Assembly: GCA_964432155.1 (NCBI GenBank)
Contig: CAYSMF010000027.1
Span: 1 to 13,677 of the forward strand
Reading direction: 5' to 3'
Length of the DNA: 13,677 nt
Source of the DNA: UBA10438 sp964432155
GTDB taxonomy: Bacteria > Bacteroidota > Ignavibacteria > Kapaibacteriales > Kapaibacteriaceae
Shown here: piece by piece, positions 1 through 7,604 of the stretch
Numbering within the stretch: position 1 is the first letter of the stretch
Layout of the letters: every line of letters starts with the position of its first letter
Notes under the pieces: model-generated
Database searches by the model: none
What the model was told of the DNA's origin: nothing
Seen by the model: the letters and a program-made list of their open reading frames with translations, nothing else
Translations under genes and position numbers: made by a program

Positions 1-2
1 CA

Positions 3-968
3 CTGCGCTTTATGGACGACACATGTCAGCGCACGTGGTCGATAGAAATCGTTGGCACACGCGGAGACATCGTCAAGACGCCAACAGCGCCTGGACCAGA
101 GTTTGCAACTGCGTTGATGTGCGGAAATTCCGCAGATACGCTTGCCAGTGCGATCTCGATCACAAACTCCACAGCAGTTGCTGCGCAGATTCGCACGGCA
201 ACAACAACTCGAGGCTTTACTGTTGCTATTCCGTCGGCATCAATGACGATCGGTGCACAGGCAACACGCGTAGTGCCAGTATCTGTGATCGGTGCATTCC
301 CACAGGGATTCACTGACGACACGCTGAAGGTGGTGGTGCGCTCGCTCGGCTGCGAGCGTACGTTTGCCTATCCCGTTGTGTATGGCGCAGACGGGTTGCG
401 CGTAACAACGGTGAAGGACATCGATTTCGGCGAAGTGCAATACAATGGTCCGTCGGATCATGCCATCGACTACGATGTTACTCCCGAGTCGGAGGCTCTT
501 ACGGAGGCCTATGTGATGGATCTCTCCGTCACGGGTCCGTTCACGACCACGATGCGCAAGGGAATGCGGCTGCCGGTAAAGCAAGCCACAACATTTACCG
601 CACGCTTTAACACCCGCGAACGTCCGGAGGGCGAGCATCTGGGAGCCATCGAGTTCCGTCTGGACAATTGTACCGACGTCACACGTATCCCTTTGCGTGC
701 GAAGAGCACAACGGTCGGTGTTGATGATGAGCAAGCACTCGCGGCGATCCCGCAGGTGTTCACGACAGCTGGTCGCATCATCGTCGACCCATCACGGTTT
801 CTACGTGCAATGGTGTACGACCTGCGTGGTGAGCGTGTAGCAACCGTCCAGCTGCAGCAGGGATCACGGACGTCGATCGAGGGTGTTGCTCCGGGCATGT
901 ATGCTGTTGTGCTCATGCGCGAGGACGACGTTGTGCATGTCGCCACGGTGATTGTCAGTAGAAACTAA
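3..968 (+). CDS. C-terminal part of a large secreted protein with ASH/choice-of-anchor-D-like domains and a T9SS-type tail (5' truncated)
   Basis: The reading frame is open from base 3 and there is no signal peptide, so the gene starts left of the window; the ATG at 12 is probably internal. The visible 321 residues are almost all beta-strand-like. A segment reading DIDFGEV (about 420-440) resembles the opening strand of ASH or choice-of-anchor-D modules, which often stack in long extracellular proteins of this superphylum. An earlier module covers roughly 90-400. The last 65 residues (from about 770) fit a T9SS type A sorting domain: MVYDLRGERV, then a PGMY turn and a closing hydrophobic strand. 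The usual PNP opening is absent, so this tail is divergent. The protein is probably exported by Sec and then T9SS to the surface or medium. Its ligand is unknown. It ends in TAA inside the end of the convergent gene at 955-2508. Confidence 0.75.
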   Translation: MRFMDDTCQRTWSIEIVGTRGDIVKTPTAPGPEFATALMCGNSADTLASAISITNSTAVAAQIRTATTTRGFTVAIPSASMTIGAQATRVVPVSVIGAFPQGFTDDTLKVVVRSLGCERTFAYPVVYGADGLRVTTVKDIDFGEVQYNGPSDHAIDYDVTPESEALTEAYVMDLSVTGPFTTTMRKGMRLPVKQATTFTARFNTRERPEGEHLGAIEFRLDNCTDVTRIPLRAKSTTVGVDDEQALAAIPQVFTTAGRIIVDPSRFLRAMVYDLRGERVATVQLQQGSRTSIEGVAPGMYAVVLMREDDVVHVATVIVSRN

Positions 969-2508
969 ACCCTGCTCCGAGGCGAAGATCGTAGGGTGAG
1001 TTCTGCGTAACAGCAACACTCAGGTTGAACTCGAGTCCGACAAGAAATGATAGCGGCTTCGACAGCATTGTCACGTCGACAAAGACGGGGAACTGCACGC
1101 CGCTACCCGTAAACGACTCGTGCCGAATGTAGGGTCCGCTCGCAACACCAACGCGAAGTCCGTCAACAATTTGTACTCCCAGGCCCCCTTTCACGAGAGC
1201 AAACCAGCGATCGCGCGAAAGGCCAAATGCTGCACTCAGCGTTGGCACGAGAGCAAGTGATGATTCGTATCCGGCCTCGCGTGCGCGTGGCACGGGTGAG
1301 AACCGCAGCGGAAGAACGGTTCCGACGGATGCTTCGAAGAGACCACCGATGGAACGTCCTTGCGTGAGTGCTGCAAGCGAGAGTTGTCCGTACGGACCCC
1401 AGATTGAGCGGCGTAAGAATCGTGCTTGCTCGTAGAGATCGTTGTTCAGTGTGATCGGCGCATCACGAAAGGCATCCGCGTAGAGCATTGCGCTATCCGG
1501 ACGACGTCGAGCAACGCGATGCATGTCGGCAACATGATCGTCGTACGTGCGCTCGGAGCTGATCTCGCGCTGCAGCGCTGTGGCGCCACGCAGCACCTTG
1601 GCTACCTGGTCATCAGTGAAATGTCCGTCGCCAAAGAGAATTGCATTGTCACCATAGCGCTCGAACCAGAAGCGAATCCCCTTGATGCGATAGTACTCAC
1701 GGCAACCTTCTTGCTCGAGCGATGTGTCCTCGATGCCAAGCAAGAGCGCGCTCTCGTGTGCTTCACGACAGTCGCGAATGTGATGGTCACTTGCGAACAT
1801 GTCCTGGAAGTAATGATCGGCAAACGCAGCAGTAACGAGGAACAACCGCACGTACCGCGCAGCAACATCTCGATCGGCAAACAACTCGCTGTAAAGACGC
1901 AGTCCATGTGCGCGTGCATCGAGCAGTGCGAACACGGCTGGCGCAGTGAGATAGCCCGGGATCATTGCCGGCAGCGTCCAATCGGCCGTATCAATGCGAT
2001 GCGAAAACGCCAGACGATCATCAGCATCAATCCGCACAGGTAACATTTCGCGCATCAACGTTAGGTCGATCACATGCAGCTGTTTTGCATACGACGTTGT
2101 TGGGCGCACGCGATGATCCATCGTCTCCAGCGGATGATCATCTCCGCGATACGAGCGCAGCGCACGGAGTTGCTGCAGCAGTGTGTCGGACACCACGATA
2201 CGATTCGATGAGGATGCGAGGATGCCGTTCTGCAGCTCACGGAGCGTTTCGAGCATCACGCGACCGCGAATCGACGGCACGGCGCAGAGATCGCCATAGG
2301 TAAGAATCAGATCGTCGCCATTCGGCTGCGCAATGCGCAGGATAACCGTATCGATGTTGTAGTAGGCAAGCTGACGCCGGAGCTCTGGACTCTTGCGGAC
2401 GGCTTGATCGAATGCCTCGGTGCCTATTCGGCGATGCTCAGGGGGCGTACCGGCAATAGCCAGATGCGCGAGCAGGGCAAGGATGGTGGTGATAAGGATG
2501 CCGCGCAT
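955..2508 (-). CDS. Secreted protein with zinc-dependent phospholipase C/S1-P1 nuclease-like helical region and a beta-barrel-like C-terminus
   Basis: This 517-residue protein starts with a signal peptide (hydrophobic 4-19, likely cut near AIAG). Residues about 30-370 are mostly helical. HYFQD at 232-236 followed by SDHHI at 240-244 resembles the HYxxD...GHx metal-binding signature of the zinc-dependent phospholipase C/S1-P1 nuclease superfamily. A WFERYGDNAIL segment (281-291) also recalls bacterial members I know. The expected later histidine motif near 255-268 reads GIEDTSLEQEG, so the metal site may be incomplete. From about 373 the protein turns to alternating strands and ends in F-S-F-Y, as in outer-membrane barrels. 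It lies 6 bp downstream of the lipobox barrel gene on the same strand, so the two are probably co-transcribed. No clear ribosome binding site is visible. Enzyme activity is inference; a structural or anchoring role is possible. Confidence 0.6.
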   Translation of the reverse strand: MRGILITTILALLAHLAIAGTPPEHRRIGTEAFDQAVRKSPELRRQLAYYNIDTVILRIAQPNGDDLILTYGDLCAVPSIRGRVMLETLRELQNGILASSSNRIVVSDTLLQQLRALRSYRGDDHPLETMDHRVRPTTSYAKQLHVIDLTLMREMLPVRIDADDRLAFSHRIDTADWTLPAMIPGYLTAPAVFALLDARAHGLRLYSELFADRDVAARYVRLFLVTAAFADHYFQDMFASDHHIRDCREAHESALLLGIEDTSLEQEGCREYYRIKGIRFWFERYGDNAILFGDGHFTDDQVAKVLRGATALQREISSERTYDDHVADMHRVARRRPDSAMLYADAFRDAPITLNNDLYEQARFLRRSIWGPYGQLSLAALTQGRSIGGLFEASVGTVLPLRFSPVPRAREAGYESSLALVPTLSAAFGLSRDRWFALVKGGLGVQIVDGLRVGVASGPYIRHESFTGSGVQFPVFVDVTMLSKPLSFLVGLEFNLSVAVTQNSPYDLRLGAGFSFY

Positions 2509-2514
2509 GCCGTG

Positions 2515-3222
2515 CTAGAAGTACCCAACGATGCCAACATGCAGCGCAAGTGACGTTTTCGGATAGGAGAGAGAGAAGTTGTCGTACATCTGGTTGTCGA
2601 ATGCATCGTAGCCGATGAGCACAGTGCCAGCTCCCGTGTTGAATGTTGATAGACGAGTGATCAGAGATGCTTCGCCACGCACATGCCATGTCTTGGATAA
2701 CGCATACTCAACGCCCCCTGCTGCCGATATCGCAAAGCTCCGACGACCATTTGCTTGCACTGACTGATTCTCCTCATAAAACGGCCACTCCACATCTGCG
2801 ATGATCGACGATCCATTTACTTGGAATCGTCGTGAGCGAAGAATCTGATACATAGCACCAACCGATGCATATGGAATGATAGCTGCATTGCGTGGTGAAA
2901 AGCCGTAGCGAATCTGGAGGGGCAGCTCTGCATACGAGATCGATGACGACTGGTAACTCGTCTGATAGACATCGATGCCGTTGTTGATGTACGCGCCAGA
3001 TTCACTACGGGTGAGCTCCTGCGAACCTAGGCCTGGCGCAATCTCGATCGAGAGTCGATCACTCACGAACATTCCTGCCCAAGCTCCACCGAGTACGCCG
3101 GTGCTCGAGCTACTCGACTGTGTAATCGGCACGTCGAATCCCATACGTGGGCCAACGTATACCGACGCGCAGCTTGTGAGGAGAAGCAGCGCGACTACGC
3201 AACAAATCACATGGAGCTTCAT
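2515..3222 (-). CDS. Outer-membrane beta-barrel-like protein with an N-terminal lipobox
   Basis: This 235-residue protein begins with a short basic n-region, a hydrophobic stretch (5-15) and LTSC at 15-18, a good lipobox, so Cys18 may be lipidated. The rest is alternating beta strands with polar loops: GGAWAGMFVSDRLSIEIAPGL (45-65), PLQIRYGF and VEYALSKTWHVRGEASL. It ends ALHVGIVGYF with a C-terminal phenylalanine, the usual signal for BAM-assembled barrels. About eight strands would fit the length, like small OmpA/OmpX-type or PorT-like barrels, but I cannot assign a family. A serine run (36-41) follows the first strand. It is the first gene of a unit with the phospholipase-like gene 6 bp downstream and is divergent from the LamG/Ig gene, sharing an 85-bp upstream region. 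Function is unknown; a structural or uptake role in the outer membrane is the simplest idea. Confidence 0.7.
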   Translation of the reverse strand: MKLHVICCVVALLLLTSCASVYVGPRMGFDVPITQSSSSSTGVLGGAWAGMFVSDRLSIEIAPGLGSQELTRSESGAYINNGIDVYQTSYQSSSISYAELPLQIRYGFSPRNAAIIPYASVGAMYQILRSRRFQVNGSSIIADVEWPFYEENQSVQANGRRSFAISAAGGVEYALSKTWHVRGEASLITRLSTFNTGAGTVLIGYDAFDNQMYDNFSLSYPKTSLALHVGIVGYF

Positions 3223-3307
3223 TGCCGGAAAATAGGCATTGGGAAGGGCATGTGTTAATTTGCGAATAATAGCTCACCACATATCTGTACCGATGGGGGG
3301 AACCATC
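3223..3307. promoter_or_regulatory. Divergent intergenic region with two overlapping candidate -7 elements
   Basis: The 85 bp separate two divergent start codons. On the plus strand TTAATTTG (3255-3262) matches TAnnTTTG except at the second base, and its last G lies 46 bases before the ATG at 3308. On the minus strand TATTATTC (complement of 3264-3271) matches at four of the six fixed positions plus the two free ones, and ends 42 bases before the ATG at 3222. The 41-46 base distance agrees with the two better -7 matches upstream of 10856 and 13356. Neither has a TTG at the usual -33 spacing, so these are weak calls. If real, the two promoters abut and would compete. Confidence 0.3.
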
Positions 3308-5980
3308 ATGAAGACGATCCTTGTAGTCATTGCAAGCCTGCTGTGCGTTGTTGGCGCAACAGCTCAAACACTTCCATCGTATGTGTCGCCACAGGGCTTG
3401 ATTGGATGGTGGCCGCTCGATGTTAACGCTGCTGACAGCAGTGGTAACGAGCTTGATGGCGAGGTCTTCGGTGCGACACGCACTGTTGGTCGTACTGGTA
3501 CACCCGATTCGGCCTATGACTTCGGTGTGACAGGCATTACGCTTGGCGCTCGTCATCACGAGATTGCCATCCCGTATGATGCGTTGCTCAACACGTCGAA
3601 CCTGACCGTTGCCGTGTGGGTAAAGCCGCGCACGCTGTTCTGGCAGGGCAACCCTGCTCAAACAAGCACGTTGATGGCACGCATGCAAAACGATGATCAG
3701 CCACAGTCTGGTGCTGCATGGTCGATTGATTACAATTTCACGAGCGTCACGGTAACACTCTCGGATGCAGCGAACACGCGTGTGACTGCGATCGACAACA
3801 ATCGATTGCTCGTCAATGGTTGGAATCATGTTGCGTTCACCTACGACGGCGCTACACTCCGACTCTACATCAATGGCGTTCTACGTGCCGTCACTGCTAC
3901 GACGCTTGCCCTGAACACGACAAGTGCCTCGGGCATTTCGATCGGCGAACTTGCTTCGTCGACAGGGTACTGGAACCATGTCAATGGTGTGATCGATGAG
4001 ATTGGCATGTGGGGTCGCGCCCTCACCCCTGCGGAAATCACCAACCTCGTAACAGGATGTGCCGTTGCGGTGACAAAGCAGCCATCGAACGTGCGCACGA
4101 CGATTGGTGCTACAGCGAGCTTTGTGTGTGCTTCATCGGTACCAGACGTTGTGTACCAGTGGCAGCGGATGACACCGCAAGGCGCAGTAGCGCTTGCGAA
4201 TGGCGGACAGTTCACGGGCGTCGACACAGAGACGTTGCGTGTTGCGTCACTCACCATGGACAACGATGGTGCTCAGTACCGTTGCGTGATTTCGCGCGGC
4301 ACATGTATCGACTCTACGCGTGTCGTAACGCTGAATGTCTGCGGCTCAATTAGCCGTCAACCAGATGCGCGTCAAGTACGCATCGGAGAGTCTGCCGCAT
4401 TTACATGCGAGAGCTCAGACAATCGTGCGGGATACCAGTGGCAGATTCGTCGCGATTCGGTGTTCGCAAACCTCGAGCACGCCGATGCAACATCGTCGAC
4501 GCTTACACTTACATCGGTGACAATGGAGAGCAACGCAACAGCGTACCGCTGCATTGTCACGTCAGGCACGTGCGTTGATACATCGCGCAGCGTACTTCTG
4601 AACGTTTGCGGTGAGATCATTACGCAGCCAGGAGACATCACAGCACGCACGGGCGACACTGTGCAGTTGACTGTTGGAAGCACAGATACATCAGCGACCT
4701 ACCAATGGGAAGTGTCGTTTGGCGAAGGCTTCTGGTTCCCGGCAACGGTCCGCCCATTCCGTGGTGGAACAACGTCAACACTCACGCACGACAGTGTCAC
4801 TGTCAGTGACGAGGGTGTACTGTATCGCTGTATTGTCCGCTCTGGCTCGTGTGTTGATACGATTGCCGTTGTGCGACTCGCTGTGTGCGGCCGCATTGCA
4901 GCGCAGCCCGAATCAGTGTACGGTGCAGAGGCGAAGGACATTACCTTCACAACCGCATCGTCGGATCCACGCGCGTTGTTCCAATGGCAGATTGGTACAG
5001 AGCTTGGCTTTGTAAATCTTCCGGCAGACGTGCGCTATAAGGGGGCTCGCACAGCAACACTGACAATCTCGCCAGTCGTTCGCGCTGATCACGAGTCGCG
5101 CTATCGTTGCGTTGTGATTTCGAGTCTCTGTGCCGATACAACAGAGGTTGCTGAACTGTATGTCTGCGGTGAGCGTCCAATCGCACCGCGTACGCAGATT
5201 GTGAATGTCGATACGGTTGCACGATTTGTCACCGGCACGACCGATGCGACAGCGACATATCAATGGCAGATGAATACTGGATCGGGTTTCCGTTCGATCT
5301 CGGATAACGACGTATTCTCGGGTACCAATAACGATACGCTCGAAGTACGGACGCCGACGACGGAGCTCAACGGTGCACAGTTCCGTTGCCGCATCACGAG
5401 TAACGTCTGTGTGTTCGCTTCATCGACAGCATCGCTCTATGTCTGTGGCGAGATCAAGCGTCAGCCAGCAGATCAGCGCGCAGCGCTCCGTAACGAAGCT
5501 CGCTTTAGTGTTGCAATGTCCGACCGCGCTGCAACGTATCAGTGGCAGATCGCTGCAGGGGGCGCATTCGTAGACCTGCAAGATGGACGTCGCTACCGTG
5601 GTACAACAACTGCAGAGCTTGTAATCGTCAGCGCACGACTTGATGATGATAACACGCAGTATCGCTGTCTAATCAAGACCGGTGAGTGTCGCGAGGAGAC
5701 ACGCATTGCTACGCTGCGCGTAGGCGAGACAAGTGTTGAGGATGACGCACAACATCTCTCCATCGCGCCAAACCCTGTGCGTGAAGATGTGGTGCTCGGC
5801 GTACCAGACACGATGCTTGGTGCGACGTATACCATTACGTCAAGCCTTGGCACAGTGGTTCGCACTGGTCAGATCGATGCTCTGCAGATGCGCATCAACG
5901 TCCAAGAGTTGGCCGCGGGCGCATACGTGCTGCACATCACGGGTGCTGGTTCTGCGACTGCGATGATCGTGAAGCAGTAA
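3308..5980 (+). CDS. Secreted LamG + six Ig-like module protein with T9SS type A sorting domain
   Basis: The start at 3308 is chosen over an in-frame ATG at 3239 because it opens a clean signal peptide (MKTILVVIASLL...GATAQ, cut near residue 19-20) and has a purine-rich GGGGGGAA 5 bases upstream. The product is 890 residues. Residues 24-252 form a LamG/concanavalin A-like jelly roll: GLIGWWPLD, the WNHVAFTYDG strand with LRLYINGV, and the closing IDEIGMWGRALTPAEI. Residues 255-807 hold six Ig-like modules of 89-93 residues with YQWQ and YRC signatures. Residues 817-890 are a T9SS sorting domain (SIAPNPVRE, then LAAGAYVLHI). The protein is probably exported by Sec and T9SS and displayed or released. 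LamG folds commonly bind glycans and Ig arrays act as stalks, so an adhesin or sugar-binding role is a fair inference. Its last 44 bp overlap the convergent symporter gene. Confidence 0.9.
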   Translation: MKTILVVIASLLCVVGATAQTLPSYVSPQGLIGWWPLDVNAADSSGNELDGEVFGATRTVGRTGTPDSAYDFGVTGITLGARHHEIAIPYDALLNTSNLTVAVWVKPRTLFWQGNPAQTSTLMARMQNDDQPQSGAAWSIDYNFTSVTVTLSDAANTRVTAIDNNRLLVNGWNHVAFTYDGATLRLYINGVLRAVTATTLALNTTSASGISIGELASSTGYWNHVNGVIDEIGMWGRALTPAEITNLVTGCAVAVTKQPSNVRTTIGATASFVCASSVPDVVYQWQRMTPQGAVALANGGQFTGVDTETLRVASLTMDNDGAQYRCVISRGTCIDSTRVVTLNVCGSISRQPDARQVRIGESAAFTCESSDNRAGYQWQIRRDSVFANLEHADATSSTLTLTSVTMESNATAYRCIVTSGTCVDTSRSVLLNVCGEIITQPGDITARTGDTVQLTVGSTDTSATYQWEVSFGEGFWFPATVRPFRGGTTSTLTHDSVTVSDEGVLYRCIVRSGSCVDTIAVVRLAVCGRIAAQPESVYGAEAKDITFTTASSDPRALFQWQIGTELGFVNLPADVRYKGARTATLTISPVVRADHESRYRCVVISSLCADTTEVAELYVCGERPIAPRTQIVNVDTVARFVTGTTDATATYQWQMNTGSGFRSISDNDVFSGTNNDTLEVRTPTTELNGAQFRCRITSNVCVFASSTASLYVCGEIKRQPADQRAALRNEARFSVAMSDRAATYQWQIAAGGAFVDLQDGRRYRGTTTAELVIVSARLDDDNTQYRCLIKTGECREETRIATLRVGETSVEDDAQHLSIAPNPVREDVVLGVPDTMLGATYTITSSLGTVVRTGQIDALQMRINVQELAAGAYVLHITGAGSATAMIVKQ
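4070..5728 (+). repeat. Six tandem Ig-like modules (267-279 bp each)
   Basis: The modules begin at about 4070, 4346, 4613, 4892, 5171 and 5450. The last four have the same 279-bp length. Each has QP near its start, a YQW or FQW core tryptophan, a YRC or FRC F-strand, a second Cys seven residues on, and (modules 1-5) VCG at the end. The B-strand Cys typical of Ig folds is present only in modules 1 and 2. The repeats are diverged at DNA level, so the array is old and probably stable. Confidence 0.85.
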
Positions 5981-7604
5981 GCGACGAGAGCAGAAGCGCG
6001 AGAACGACCACAACGAGGGTGCCGATAACGTTGAGCCATAGGAAGCTCACAACGTTGAGTGCCCAGCATGCGATAACGACGGCTTCCGCGGTGACGGCAC
6101 TCCAAAATGTCACGGGTCCGTTTGCGCGCTTGATGAGGAATGCCACAAGAAAGATACCGAGGATCGGACCGTAGAACAGACTACCGAGGATGTTCACAGC
6201 TTCGATCAACGAGCCCATCTGTGTGGCAAGCATGCTCATGATGATGCCAAACACGGCCCACATCAGCGTGTGCCATCGGGCTGCGCGAATGTCGCTGGAG
6301 GTGTTGGTGATGCCTCGCAGGTCGACAACACTCGCCGTTGCGAGTGAGTGGAACCCTGCCGAGATGCTGCCCCACGACGCCATGATGACCACGGCAAAGA
6401 TGAGTCCGATGAGACCCGCTGGAAGCATCGTTCGAACGTAGTACAAGAAGATGTAGTTCGTGTCGTTTGACTCGAGGATGCCGGTCGAACGCACAAATGT
6501 GCGATACTGTGCCCGCAGTCGCGTCGTGCTGTCGTATGCAGCGCGATAGGCTACGTCTGCCCCCGCTGTATTCTGCAGCGCGTCCTGTGCTGTTTGCTGC
6601 AGCACAACGTTTGCCGCATCCCATTTACGATAAAGAGCATTCGCCGTTGCGCTATCAGCGCGCGTGGCACGTTCAGCAACGGCAGTGTTGAAGAAGATCG
6701 GACTCGGTGCCACGCTATAGAGGCCAACAAGAAGGGCGCCAATCAACAAAATGCCGTACTGCATCGGGATCTTCACAATGCCATTGACGAGCAAGCCGAT
6801 GCGACTCTCGCGAATGTTCTTGCCCGTAATGAAGCGTCCGACCTGACTCTGATCCGTGCCGAAGTAGGAGAGTGCGAGGAAGAACCCGCCAATCACGCCA
6901 CTCCAGATGTTGTACTTGTCGTGCAGGTCGAAGGTGGTGGTGATCACGTTCATCTTACCTGCGAGTTCACTCAGATGTAGTGCATCAGACATCGTCATGC
7001 CCAGCGGCAACCCTTGCACAAGGTAGATGCCTGCAGCAAGTATCGATGTGAGAATAATGCCGAACATCAACGTCTGTGTGTGCGCTACCGATCGTGCACC
7101 ACCCGAGAGCGTGTACACGAGCAGCAGTCCACCGACGACCACATTCGTTGCGTAGATGTTCCAGTCGAGAAGCGTTGCAACGATGATGCTCGGAGCGTAG
7201 ATACTGATCCCAGTGCTTAGTCCGCGCGACAGCAAGAACAGCACGCTTGTCGCTAACCGTGTGCGACGATCAAATCGTTCTTCGAGAAACTCATACGCTG
7301 TGTAGACGTTCAGGCGGCGGAACATCGGAATGAACAGTACGCTGATGACGATCATCGCCAGGGGCAGACCGAAGTAGTACTGCACAAAGCGCATGCCGTC
7401 GGTAAAGGCTTGTCCAGGCGCAGAGAGGAACGTGATCGCGCTCGCCTGTGTGGCCATTACACCAAGCAGCACAGCGTACCACGGCATGGCTTGTCCGGCA
7501 CGCAGGTAATCGTCAGCCGTTGCGCTGCCACGTCCACGCCATACACCGTAGAGGACGATGCCGAGCAACGTCGCAAGGAACACACCCCAGTCGAGGGTGC
7601 TCAT
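5937..7604 (-). CDS. Sodium:solute symporter (SSS/SLC5 family)
   Basis: This 555-residue inner-membrane protein has about 13 hydrophobic segments. The first helices carry ADDYLRAGQAMPWYAV and VMATQASAITFLSAPG, the family's TM1 signature, and residues 94-111 hold FRRLNVYTAYEFLEERF, also typical. SYFGTDQSQVGRF (247-258) is the conserved TM6 region. A polar helical loop of about 80 residues (303-386) precedes TMLPAGLIGLIFAVVIMAS, as I recall for Bacteroidota members. In the TM8 segment the position matching the first of the two Na2-site serines appears to be Gly412, with Ser413 kept; this alignment is by eye. The start ATG overlaps the deacetylase stop (ATGA), so translation is probably coupled. 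The solute is not readable from sequence; by context it may be a product of the deacetylase. The polar C-terminal tail is encoded opposite the end of the LamG/Ig gene. Confidence 0.92.
   Translation of the reverse strand: MSTLDWGVFLATLLGIVLYGVWRGRGSATADDYLRAGQAMPWYAVLLGVMATQASAITFLSAPGQAFTDGMRFVQYYFGLPLAMIVISVLFIPMFRRLNVYTAYEFLEERFDRRTRLATSVLFLLSRGLSTGISIYAPSIIVATLLDWNIYATNVVVGGLLLVYTLSGGARSVAHTQTLMFGIILTSILAAGIYLVQGLPLGMTMSDALHLSELAGKMNVITTTFDLHDKYNIWSGVIGGFFLALSYFGTDQSQVGRFITGKNIRESRIGLLVNGIVKIPMQYGILLIGALLVGLYSVAPSPIFFNTAVAERATRADSATANALYRKWDAANVVLQQTAQDALQNTAGADVAYRAAYDSTTRLRAQYRTFVRSTGILESNDTNYIFLYYVRTMLPAGLIGLIFAVVIMASWGSISAGFHSLATASVVDLRGITNTSSDIRAARWHTLMWAVFGIIMSMLATQMGSLIEAVNILGSLFYGPILGIFLVAFLIKRANGPVTFWSAVTAEAVVIACWALNVVSFLWLNVIGTLVVVVLALLLSSLTASRSSQSQNQHP

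Noticed and set aside
240..734. A 164-codon minus-strand frame opposite the first gene
   Set aside because: Its composition (many Cys, His, Arg) is that of a shadow frame, and the plus-strand frame has clear domain features.
1426..2043. A 205-codon open frame on the plus strand opposite the phospholipase-like gene
   Set aside because: It lies wholly antisense to a gene with a signal peptide and recognisable motifs, and its translation is rich in Cys, His and Arg with no domain or signal.
3239..3307. Earlier in-frame ATG for the LamG/Ig gene
   Set aside because: It would put 23 residues before the signal peptide and would overlap the likely promoter; the ATG at 3308 has a purine-rich site upstream.
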